Shown here: positions 14,189 through 20,589 of the stretch, piece after piece
Numbering within the stretch: position 1 is the stretch's first letter
Layout of the letters: each line of letters starts with the position of its first letter
Assembly: GCA_964556665.1 (NCBI GenBank)
Contig: CAZKXU010000062.1
Span: 1-20,589, forward strand
Source of the DNA: CAZKXU01 sp964556665
GTDB taxonomy: Bacteria; Bdellovibrionota_C; UBA2361; CAZKXU01
Length of the DNA: 20,589 nt
Reading direction: 5' to 3'
Position numbers and translations under genes: made by a program
Notes under the pieces: model-generated
What the model was told of the DNA's origin: nothing
The model's input: the letters and a program-made list of their open reading frames with translations, nothing else
The model's database searches: none

Positions 14189-15814
14189 ATGGCTGGAATG
14201 CTTAGCCGCCTTAAGAAGAAGGCATCAAAGACCAATACTATGGCAGCCTCGCTTTTAGTGCAGGGTGGCGCAGGATCTAATCTTATTTCTCAGAGCAGTG
14301 ACTCTTCAGATACAAAGTCAGTAGACGATCTTCTAGCCGAGTTGAAGTCCGAGAGTAAGCATACCTCTACTACACCTCAATCCTCGCAACAAAGTGTAAC
14401 CACTGAGCTAACTCAAAGCAGCGGTGGTAGTACTACAAAAGTGCATGTAGTACAGACAGATCTCTCCAGAAAAAAAAGTGGTATTTTCGATGAAGCTTTA
14501 CCCTGGTGGTTAACAGATCCGATTGTTTCCTCTCCACAGGTCGATATTCTTGTACAGGCATCGAGACGAGCCTTAAATGACCTTCTGACTGATGGAATTA
14601 AACAGGAGGAGTTGCCCAGAAAAATTCAATCGGCAGTTCAGATCGCTGCCAATCAGCTATCAAGTGAGGTGCGCTTTTCACGAAAAGATATGGAGGATGC
14701 AGTCTCCGATCTTATAAGTCTAATGATGGGCAAGGGGCCGCTGCAGCCGCTCTACGACGATCCGGCAGTTACTGACATATATATGGACGGGTTTGATAGT
14801 ATTAAATGTGTACGTCGTGGGCAAGCCTTGGAGACACCATTTAAATTCCGCAGTCCCGATGAGTATGAGGCCTATATCACTCAGATGCTACAGTCCGTAG
14901 ACCGGGTACTAAATTTAAGCTTGCCGATAGTAGACTGCGTACTCAATGATAAATGGCGGAGCCGTATCAATGCTGTTCATTATACCTTACTGGACGGCGG
15001 ACAGTCCTCTCTAGTAATTCGTGTGCCACGTCTTCAGCAGATTACCTTCTATGACTTACTGCGCACAAAGACATTGCCGGCAGCAGTCGCAGCTTGGTTA
15101 GCCGAGCTAGTAAGCTGTGGAGAGGCAAATATTATGGTGATGGGGCCAACCGGCTCCGGAAAAACGACATTGACCACTGCGCTTTTGAGTGCAGTTGGAT
15201 CTGATGAGCGAATCTGTACACTCGAAGACGTTCCTGAGATTTTTGTTCCAACAGCGCATCTTGAAAAACTTGTTGCACGTCCGGAGAACTCACAGGGTGA
15301 AGGAGCGATCGGAGTTCATCAACTCTTGCGAGCTGCTCTACGCCGCGCTCCACACCGCATTATTGTAGGTGAGATCAGAGATAAAGAGGGACCTCTCTTT
15401 CTTAAAGCATTAGAAACCGGACATGCCGGATCTGTTGCCACTATTCATGCCGAACATCCACGTGATGGTCTATGGCGTCTTCTCGACGTAGTTCAGGCTT
15501 ATGAGAATGCGCCTCAGGAAAGTCTTCAGCGCCGTATCGGCCGAGCCTTAAACGTTCTAGTTTCAATGAAAAAAATAGGTGGACGCCCGTGCTTAATTGA
15601 TATCTCTGAGGTTAGGCCACCGGTAGGCGGAGAGTTTGTAGTTAAACAGATTATAAAATTTGAAAAAGAGGAGGGCGGCAAAAGGTTTTGGAGAATTATG
15701 GCCAATCACTCCTTCTGGCTTGATCACCTAGCAGAACGCGGGATGGAGCTGCATGCCGGTCCAGCGCTCCTTCCGATGGAGCGCATGCAGGAAGGGATTA
15801 AAGGAGAATCCTAA
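14189..15814 (+). CDS. cpaF: CpaF/TadA-like secretion ATPase
   Basis: This 541-residue ATPase of the type II/IV secretion superfamily powers Tad pilus assembly at the cytoplasmic face of the inner membrane. Walker A is GPTGSGKTT (319-327), preceded by NIMVM. The Asp-box region LEDVPEI follows. The Walker B-like segment is IIVGEIRD with Glu395, and the His box is GHAGSVATIHA with His412 at its start. An all-helical N-terminal domain (about 105-190) with MMGKGPLQPLYDDPAVTDIY is typical of CpaF. Residues 1 to about 95 are a Ser/Thr/Gln-rich, probably disordered tail that is long for the family. The stop shares one base with the start of tadB (TAATG), indicating coupled translation. The start at 14189 has the AGGGAG site upstream. 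Confidence 0.95.
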   Translation: MAGMLSRLKKKASKTNTMAASLLVQGGAGSNLISQSSDSSDTKSVDDLLAELKSESKHTSTTPQSSQQSVTTELTQSSGGSTTKVHVVQTDLSRKKSGIFDEALPWWLTDPIVSSPQVDILVQASRRALNDLLTDGIKQEELPRKIQSAVQIAANQLSSEVRFSRKDMEDAVSDLISLMMGKGPLQPLYDDPAVTDIYMDGFDSIKCVRRGQALETPFKFRSPDEYEAYITQMLQSVDRVLNLSLPIVDCVLNDKWRSRINAVHYTLLDGGQSSLVIRVPRLQQITFYDLLRTKTLPAAVAAWLAELVSCGEANIMVMGPTGSGKTTLTTALLSAVGSDERICTLEDVPEIFVPTAHLEKLVARPENSQGEGAIGVHQLLRAALRRAPHRIIVGEIRDKEGPLFLKALETGHAGSVATIHAEHPRDGLWRLLDVVQAYENAPQESLQRRIGRALNVLVSMKKIGGRPCLIDISEVRPPVGGEFVVKQIIKFEKEEGGKRFWRIMANHSFWLDHLAERGMELHAGPALLPMERMQEGIKGES

Positions 15815-16656
15815 TGAAAGAGCATGAGAGATTTGACCTGTTAGCAGTTAAGGAGTTTGAGGGACAACTTACAGCTAAGAGTCCCAACTCAAAGGAGAGA
15901 CAGATCTATGTAAAAAAAGGAAGCTACGCAGAAAAGTTGCTGCAGGCCGGTATTGGAATTCCACCAAGAATGTATGTTCTTTTAGTGGTTATGGGCAGTT
16001 TATTAGTAGGATATATAGCCTCGTTTTTAGGGGCTTTTCTAAGTATTTTTATTATAATCGTTATGGGTCAGTATCTCCTGGTGGGCTACCTAGATGATAG
16101 GGCGGAGAAGCGAAAGAGAATTGTAATTCCGCAACTGCCAGTATTTATTGATGGATTAGCATCGGCGCTTGGGACCGGATTTAATATTGAAGGAGCTATC
16201 ATTCAAGCTACGCAGAGTGTTCCAGAGGGACTTCTTCGAACTGAACTTGATAGGGTGGTTAATTGCTTGAATCGAGGGTTCTCGGTTAATGACTCAATTG
16301 CAGTAATTAAACAGCGCATACGAGGGAAGGAGATAATCTCTTTAAGTGTTGCACTTAACCTTTTTGCAACTATGGGTGGAACTTTGCTCGAGCCTTTTAG
16401 AAGGTTAGCCGCAAAAATTCGTGAGCAGCAAACAGTTGTGGAGCGAGCCAACCGTGATCTAGTACAGGTTAAACAGGCATTTATGATACTGGGTGGACTG
16501 TCCGTGCTTGCCCCGGTGGTACTCTCCTTATTAGAGCCCGACTATCTAAAGGAATCATTTAATGACACGCTAGGTCGGTTGATTTTACAGATTGCGGTAA
16601 TGATGCAGATTATTTCTGTCATGGCTTTTAAGTATATTACTAGTTTACGGCTGTAG
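15814..16656 (+). CDS. tadB: TadB-like inner-membrane platform protein
   Basis: This 280-residue type II secretion F-domain protein is the membrane platform on which the CpaF ATPase acts. It has a basic cytoplasmic N-terminus (1-50) and two closely spaced membrane segments at about 53-70 and 72-92. The conserved cytoplasmic domain reads IPQLPVFIDGLASALGTGFNIE, with GFSVNDSIAV and FATMGGTLLEPFRRLA characteristic of TadB. It ends with two C-terminal membrane segments (about 224-242 and 258-277). Its start overlaps the ATPase stop by one base with AAGGAG upstream, and TadC follows after four bases. TadB normally works as a pair with TadC. Confidence 0.92.
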   Translation: MKEHERFDLLAVKEFEGQLTAKSPNSKERQIYVKKGSYAEKLLQAGIGIPPRMYVLLVVMGSLLVGYIASFLGAFLSIFIIIVMGQYLLVGYLDDRAEKRKRIVIPQLPVFIDGLASALGTGFNIEGAIIQATQSVPEGLLRTELDRVVNCLNRGFSVNDSIAVIKQRIRGKEIISLSVALNLFATMGGTLLEPFRRLAAKIREQQTVVERANRDLVQVKQAFMILGGLSVLAPVVLSLLEPDYLKESFNDTLGRLILQIAVMMQIISVMAFKYITSLRL

Positions 16657-16660
16657 CTGT

Positions 16661-17566
16661 ATGACACTATCTCTTTTTATCACACTTGGCTTTATCGGCT
16701 GGTTTAGCTGGATGTATGTTGAGCACCGTGCAGGCTTAGAGCGGGAGATGGGGCGCTTTAATGCTGAGCAAGGTGATTTTTATATATCGGTAAATCGCCG
16801 CCTAAATTCATTGCTTGAGAGCTTAGGAGGGCGACGTAAGAAGAAGGCTTCAATTGGATATCAAGCATCGAAAGCCGAGCGTGATATGACTAAAAAACTT
16901 CAAGCCGCCGGACTTGAATCTGCCATTGAGCAGGGGAGGTTTATCTTAATCCGGATAGTATGTGCAGTTGGAGGACCTACACTTGGCGCACTAGGGTATC
17001 TATACATACCGGCCTATTACGCAACCATACTAACTCTAATGACCTCGGCAGCAGGAATCCTAGTGCCGATCTTTTGGTTAAAAAATAAAATCCTTAACAG
17101 AAACGAGGAAATTCAAAGAGAGCTTCCTTTGGTCTTAGACTTAGTGAATCTTGGAACTAGTGCCGGCTGGGATGTAGCAGCCTCCTTTGAACGGGTTATT
17201 GACGCATTGTTTGAGGAGTTTCCGGAGCATCCGTTAATCAAGGAATTAAAGCGCGCACGTTGGCTGACCTCAAGCGGCTACACATGGAACGAAGCCTTGA
17301 TACGGGTAAGTCAGCGTATGGCTAATGACTCCGTAAGACGAACCACTTTGTCAGTCGGACAAGCTATTAAGCAGGGTGGAGATAGGCGAAAACAGCTTGA
17401 GGGTATCGCCGAGGACGCACAGCGAATATATTATAGTGAGCTCGACAAGCGGCTTGCGCAGCTGCCGGTAAAATCAATTTTAATTACGATGCTCCTGATG
17501 GTGGCATATTTTATAATTTTGCTAGCACCAGCTGCGGTAAAGGTAAAGAATATATTGTTTACTTAG
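16661..17566 (+). CDS. tadC: TadC-like inner-membrane platform protein
   Basis: This 301-residue partner of TadB has the same F-domain fold. The first membrane segment is at residues 2-19 (SLFITLGFIGWFSWMYV), followed by a charged cytoplasmic stretch and two segments around 95-140 (LGALGYLYIPAYYATIL, then AAGILVPIFWL). The conserved domain includes LPLVLDLVNLGTSAGWDVAASFERV, matching the TadC pattern, and SVGQAIKQGGDRRKQLEGIAEDA. The last segment is at about 275-297 (SILITMLLMVAYFIILLAPA). The Tad platform is therefore complete in this window. The gene follows tadB after four bases and runs directly to the small pseudopilin gene. Confidence 0.9.
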   Translation: MTLSLFITLGFIGWFSWMYVEHRAGLEREMGRFNAEQGDFYISVNRRLNSLLESLGGRRKKKASIGYQASKAERDMTKKLQAAGLESAIEQGRFILIRIVCAVGGPTLGALGYLYIPAYYATILTLMTSAAGILVPIFWLKNKILNRNEEIQRELPLVLDLVNLGTSAGWDVAASFERVIDALFEEFPEHPLIKELKRARWLTSSGYTWNEALIRVSQRMANDSVRRTTLSVGQAIKQGGDRRKQLEGIAEDAQRIYYSELDKRLAQLPVKSILITMLLMVAYFIILLAPAAVKVKNILFT

Positions 17567-17575
17567 ATATGAACT

Positions 17576-17782
17576 ATGAAAGTTGATGTTAACATGGAAA
17601 ACGGCTCAGTTACTCTTGAGGAGGTTGCTCTGCTATTGGCTCTTATAGGATTAGTTGTCTTTTTGGCGGTGCCATCTTTAGACACAGCGTTTTGTCGTGG
17701 AGCTGCGCGCGACGAGTGTGTTGCTAATAGAAGTGCAGATCCGTTTGGACCTGCGCCTGTTTGCCCTACACCGAGCTGTTAG
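17576..17782 (+). CDS. Pseudopilin or second Flp-like pilin with cysteine-bearing tail
   Basis: This 68-residue class III-type prepilin has the leader MKVDVNMENG, with processing expected after Gly10. SVTLEE follows, placing Glu at the canonical +5, and then one hydrophobic helix (VALLLALIGLVVFLAVP). The exposed tail is hydrophilic with four Cys: C-x7-C and, near the end, C-x4-C as the final residue. Two disulphides in the periplasm are plausible. It starts 9 bases after the tadC stop and lacks a Shine-Dalgarno sequence, so translation may be coupled to tadC. A second Met at residue 7 (17594) would leave a four-residue leader and is a possible alternative start. It is probably a minor pilin or initiator, distinct from the short Flp-like pilin at the head of the cluster. 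Confidence 0.75.
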   Translation: MKVDVNMENGSVTLEEVALLLALIGLVVFLAVPSLDTAFCRGAARDECVANRSADPFGPAPVCPTPSC

Positions 17783-17816
17783 CGAATTGCTGGTATGAGC
17801 TGAACAGTTACGCGGA

Positions 17817-17845
17817 TTGTTTGAATAAAAGATTTTATTTATATT
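17817..17845 (+). promoter_or_regulatory. Promoter candidate of the receiver gene (leaderless arrangement)
   Basis: TTGTTT (17817-17822), a 17-base spacer and TATATT (17840-17845) precede the ATG at 17852 by exactly six bases, so the predicted +1 is the A of the start codon. No ribosome-binding site occurs before the start. The region is AT-rich, so chance matches are possible. Confidence 0.5.
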
Positions 17846-17851
17846 GTTGTT

Positions 17852-18241
17852 ATGGCGCGAGTATTAATTATAGAGGATTCAGCATCACAGGCTGAGGTTA
17901 TGAAGGAGATCGTTGAGGGCGCAGGCCATGAAGGTATACTCTGCCCAGATCTCTCAAAAGGTATTGCTCAGACCATACGCCCGCTTAAGCCTGATATGGT
18001 ACTGCTGGATTTAATATTATTAGGACCATCAGGTAAGCCGGTTGCTGATGGATTTCAGATCTGTAGAGAGATTAAGCGTATCTCGAAAAATGCAATTGGT
18101 GTAGTAGTCGTGAGTTCTAAAGGAGACGAGGAGTCCGCTGAATGGGCGCTTTTACAAGGTGCCGATGCATTTCTCCAAAAACCATTCAATGTTAATAACC
18201 TGGTAGATGTGATGAACCAGGTGTTAAATCGTGAGATTTAA
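17852..18241 (+). CDS. Stand-alone CheY-like response regulator receiver
   Basis: This 129-residue protein consists of a single receiver domain with no output domain. The phosphorylation site is intact: acidic pair E8-D9 (IIEDS), phospho-acceptor D53 in LLDLIL, Ser88/Ser89 in VVSSK at the Thr/Ser switch position, and K110 in LQKPF. Such proteins act by protein-protein contact after phosphotransfer from a histidine kinase. The SSKGDEESAEWALLQGADAFLQKPF part resembles receivers of the PatA/PilG/PilH type that often control pili and surface motility. It is encoded 69 bases after the pseudopilin, on the same strand, with its own promoter candidate. A role in controlling the Tad system is plausible but rests on position only. 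No histidine kinase is nearby. Confidence 0.92.
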   Translation: MARVLIIEDSASQAEVMKEIVEGAGHEGILCPDLSKGIAQTIRPLKPDMVLLDLILLGPSGKPVADGFQICREIKRISKNAIGVVVVSSKGDEESAEWALLQGADAFLQKPFNVNNLVDVMNQVLNREI

Positions 18242-18263
18242 GGTGTGGGTAAAGCATAAGTCA

Positions 18264-18300
18264 CACTGGGACCGCGGGCTAGAAGCCCGCGCTCCCAGTG
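18264..18300 (+). terminator. REP-like hairpin, copy 2, acting as probable terminator
   Basis: CACTGGGACCGCGGGCT and AGCCCGCGCTCCCAGTG form a 17-bp stem with one mismatch and a three-base loop. It is followed by GTCCC and five T, 23 bases after the receiver stop. It shares the CACTGGGACCGCGGGC sequence with the repeat after lysS, so a mobile REP-like sequence appears to serve as the transcript end here. Copy 1 is a pair of such units; this is a single unit. Confidence 0.7.
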
Positions 18301-18394
18301 GTCCCTTTTTGAGTAATTACAATTTAACTACTTAACTCTACGACGCCATTAGTTAAATAATAGCTACAAATACATAAGTATAAGATAGAATCTA

Positions 18395-18419
18395 CCGATA
18401 AGTCTGAAGCGCTTATCGG
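18395..18419. repeat. Perfect 8-bp inverted repeat upstream of the HzsA-like gene
   Basis: CCGATAAG, nine bases, then CTTATCGG. Allowing a single bulged G extends it by two more pairs (TA/TA). It lies about 50-70 bases before the start codon, near candidate -10 hexamers. It may be an operator or a hairpin at the 5' end of the mRNA. Confidence 0.45.
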
Positions 18420-18467
18420 GTATCTAAATATTGGATAATTTTCTTGGGGTCACTTTACTCTCAGCTG

Positions 18468-20589
18468 ATGCGAAATATAGCTCTGACTCTACTAACAGTA
18501 ATAGCGGCTAACCTTGGCTTATGCAGTACGGCCTTCGCTCTACCTGATAACGCAATTGTCTTTATCACGCAGCCACCATTTCCCTCCGATTTTGCAACGG
18601 TTAATGCAACTTTTGGAAGTCATCGCGCCAGCCTAGATTCAGTACCGCGTGGAGGAGATCTTTATATCCGCTATAGTAACGGATCTTTAAAAAATCTGAC
18701 TTCAGCAGCAGGTTATGGAAACTCAGGCATGCAGGGTAGTACAGCAATCGCCGTGCGTGATCCTGCGGTACATTGGAGTGGCGAAAAGGTGATCTTTAGC
18801 ATGACGATCGGTGCTCCAACGGCACAGTATCAGGTAAATGATTATCGCTGGCAATTATATGAGATCACGGGCTTAGGCCAGAGCGAAACGCCGCTGATAA
18901 CGAAAGTTGCAAACCAACCTACAAGTTATAATAACGTTATGCCGGTGTATGATAATGAAGATAGGATTATCTTTGTATCTGATAGACCGTATGGCGGCGA
19001 ATCCCATTTATATCCGCAGCGCGATGAGTATGAATCTACTGCTACTAATACCGGCCTGTGGCGGCTTGATCCGGCAACTTCTGAACTGATCCATCTGGAT
19101 CATTCACCTTCAGGAGATTTTAGTCCTATTATTGATAGTTACGGACGGGTTATTTTTACGAGATGGGATCACTTACAACGTGATCAACAGAACCGCTGTT
19201 CAAACTCAGGCTTTGGAGCATTTAACTACGCGGATGAAAGCGCGTCGGCAGCTGCGCAAGATTCAGACTATGAGGTTTATCCTGAGCCGCGTGCAGATTG
19301 CGACTATGATCAGTTGTCAAACCTTGACCACCATAGCTTTAATATATTTTTCCCATGGCAGATCAATCAGGATGGTACTGAGATGGAGACTATTAATCAT
19401 ATTGGCCGACATGAGCTGCAGGGCTACATGGGAAAATCATTTAATGATGACCCTAATGTAGAGGAGTACTACCAGCAGTATAGCCGCAGCAACACGAATC
19501 CGATTGATAATTTTTTTCAGATTCAGGAAGATCCGCTTAACGCAGGATTATACTACGGGATCGATGCTCCGGAATTTGGCACACATGCCTCAGGACAGAT
19601 CATAAAAATGAGTGCACCGCCAACTCTGGCTGCTGATAGTATCACCGTAACATATGTTACTCATCCAGATACCTCAGGTACGGACGATACTCCAAGTACT
19701 GATCATATCGGTCTAAGCCGTGATCCGCTGCCGCTCTCCGATGGCTCCCTGATAGTGGCTCACACAACATCGACAGCGCAGGATGCTAATATAGGCACCT
19801 CAGCTGAACCACAGTCGAAGTATAGTTATAGATTGAAGTTGTTTACATTGAGTGGATCTTACTTTATTCCAACATCGAATCTAACATCAGGTATTACAAA
19901 AACTATCTCTTATTATAATCCGGATGAGTTAGTGAGTTATAATGCCGTGACGATGTGGGAGCTTCAGCCCCGCGAGTTGCGAGTGCGCACACGACCAACT
20001 ATATCCGAAGCGGAACTTTCTGCGCCTGAGCAGGGTATTTTTGATGATTTAAATTTAACTGTTAGTGAACTTAAAGAATATCTGCGGGATAATAACCTAG
20101 CCTTAGTTGTGAGCCGTAACCTGACTACACGGGATAAGCTAGATCGACAGCAGCCGCGTAACTTAAGAGTTACCGGTTCTGAGACAGAAACTATAGCAAC
20201 CTCAGGTAAAGTATATGACATCACACATCTGCAATTTTTTCAGGGAGATCTAATTAGGGGCTACGGAGGATATGACAGCCCAAACAGTGGGCGTCGCGTA
20301 CTTGCGCAGCCGATGCATGATGTTGATTCTAACGTAAATCCATCAAATCCAACTGGCCCAAGCGGTAGTGTGAAGATAGGTTCGGATGGATCGATGGCAG
20401 CATTTGTGCCTGCGCGGCGCGCTCTGACCTATCAGATTACTGATGATGATGGTGTTGGAGTTGTACGTGAGAGGTTCTGGCTCACATTTCAACCAGGAGA
20501 GATCCGGGTATGTGCCTCCTGTCACGGTGTAAATTCCCTTGATCAAGCTGGCAATTCAGCGCCTCAGAATGAGCCTGAGGCGCTACGAA
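18468..20589 (+). CDS. Exported HzsA-related beta-propeller protein with a c-type heme site (3'-truncated by the window edge)
   Basis: One uninterrupted frame of 707 codons runs to the window edge with no stop. It begins with a signal peptide (MRNIALTLLTVIAANLGLCS, cleavage near AFA-L). The body has repeated strand-turn segments typical of a beta-propeller: DPAVHWSGEKVIFSM, MPVYDNEDRIIFVSDRP, FSPIIDSYGRVIFTRWDHLQ, ISLSRDPLP-like loops. These match the pattern of proteins annotated as HzsA-related (hydrazine synthase alpha, middle domain), where a propeller is combined with c-type heme. At residues 682-686 is CASCH, a CxxCH heme-attachment motif, preceded by FQPGEIRV as in that family. More heme sites may lie beyond the edge. 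Nothing suggests true hydrazine metabolism: no HzsB/C neighbours are seen. It is probably periplasmic or surface-exposed. No Shine-Dalgarno sequence precedes the ATG. Confidence 0.75.
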   Translation, partial: MRNIALTLLTVIAANLGLCSTAFALPDNAIVFITQPPFPSDFATVNATFGSHRASLDSVPRGGDLYIRYSNGSLKNLTSAAGYGNSGMQGSTAIAVRDPAVHWSGEKVIFSMTIGAPTAQYQVNDYRWQLYEITGLGQSETPLITKVANQPTSYNNVMPVYDNEDRIIFVSDRPYGGESHLYPQRDEYESTATNTGLWRLDPATSELIHLDHSPSGDFSPIIDSYGRVIFTRWDHLQRDQQNRCSNSGFGAFNYADESASAAAQDSDYEVYPEPRADCDYDQLSNLDHHSFNIFFPWQINQDGTEMETINHIGRHELQGYMGKSFNDDPNVEEYYQQYSRSNTNPIDNFFQIQEDPLNAGLYYGIDAPEFGTHASGQIIKMSAPPTLAADSITVTYVTHPDTSGTDDTPSTDHIGLSRDPLPLSDGSLIVAHTTSTAQDANIGTSAEPQSKYSYRLKLFTLSGSYFIPTSNLTSGITKTISYYNPDELVSYNAVTMWELQPRELRVRTRPTISEAELSAPEQGIFDDLNLTVSELKEYLRDNNLALVVSRNLTTRDKLDRQQPRNLRVTGSETETIATSGKVYDITHLQFFQGDLIRGYGGYDSPNSGRRVLAQPMHDVDSNVNPSNPTGPSGSVKIGSDGSMAAFVPARRALTYQITDDDGVGVVRERFWLTFQPGEIRVCASCHGVNSLDQAGNSAPQNEPEALR

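Larger units (their letters stand above)
18242..18467. other. Intergenic region with a terminator-like REP and a hairpin before the HzsA-like gene
   Basis: This stretch of 226 bases has no gene. It contains the REP-like hairpin at 18264-18300 and a separate inverted repeat at 18395-18419. TATAAG/TAGAAT-like -10 hexamers at 18379-18391 and GATAAT at 18434-18439 are candidate promoter elements of the downstream gene; neither has a convincing -35. Confidence 0.4.

Noticed and set aside
18907..19461. Small open frames inside the HzsA-related gene, different frame
   Set aside because: They are shadows of one continuous long frame from 18468 to the window edge that has a signal peptide and a heme motif.

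Overview
The window looks like chromosomal DNA from a Gram-negative bacterium of moderate GC content. A Gram-negative host of roughly deltaproteobacterial grade is suggested by an SspB-type ClpXP adaptor, an AMIN-like periplasmic protein, a Hanks-type Ser/Thr kinase, a Tad/Flp pilus gene cluster and a secreted c-type heme protein. This placement is inference, since no rRNA or other phylogenetic marker apart from lysS is present. No tRNA, rRNA, CRISPR array, phage gene or transposase gene was recognised.

Layout. (1) 1-4150, plus strand: a VWA-domain protein, cut by the left edge, followed by a 1162-residue protein with a C-terminal MoxR/dynein-related AAA+ ATPase domain. This is the classic ATPase/VWA chaperone pairing with an unusually long N-terminal part. 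(2) 4196-5467, minus: a nicotinate phosphoribosyltransferase for NAD salvage. (3) 5777-7043, minus: an exported AMIN-like/coiled-coil protein overlapping an SspB-like adaptor. (4) 7237-9764, plus: a membrane Ser/Thr kinase whose stop region overlaps a secreted coiled-coil protein, itself followed by a second one; this looks like a three-gene signalling unit. (5) 9777-10140: two giant imperfect palindromes of about 180 bp each, both ending in CTAG and sharing the middle CTAG, placed between convergent transcripts. (6) 10236-11023: a short unrecognised gene and ribH on the minus strand, and a compact divergent promoter region. (7) 11033-12496: lysS. (8) 12875-17782, plus: a Tad-type pilus core, comprising a tiny Flp-like pilin, CpaB, CpaF/TadA ATPase, TadB, TadC and a second cysteine-bearing pseudopilin. 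(9) 17852-18241: a stand-alone CheY-like receiver. (10) 18468 to the right edge: a large exported HzsA-related protein with one CxxCH heme site, incomplete.

How the genes work together. CpaB, CpaF, TadB, TadC and the two pilins would form the inner-membrane part of a Tad assembly machine. The secretin, TadZ/CpaE and the prepilin peptidase are not in the window and must be encoded elsewhere. The nearby receiver may regulate the system, but only proximity supports that. The kinase and its two secreted neighbours probably form an envelope-sensing module. The housekeeping genes (pncB, ribH, lysS, sspB) are scattered among these accessory genes.

Three genes that head their transcripts (ribH, lysS and the receiver) have promoter-like hexamers placed so that transcription would begin at or within a few bases of the start codon, with no Shine-Dalgarno sequence. 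This points to leaderless mRNAs in an organism whose other genes (the AAA+ gene, the short minus-strand gene, the Flp pilin) have strong ribosome-binding sites. Two copies of one GC-rich REP-like hairpin family lie after lysS and after the receiver gene.
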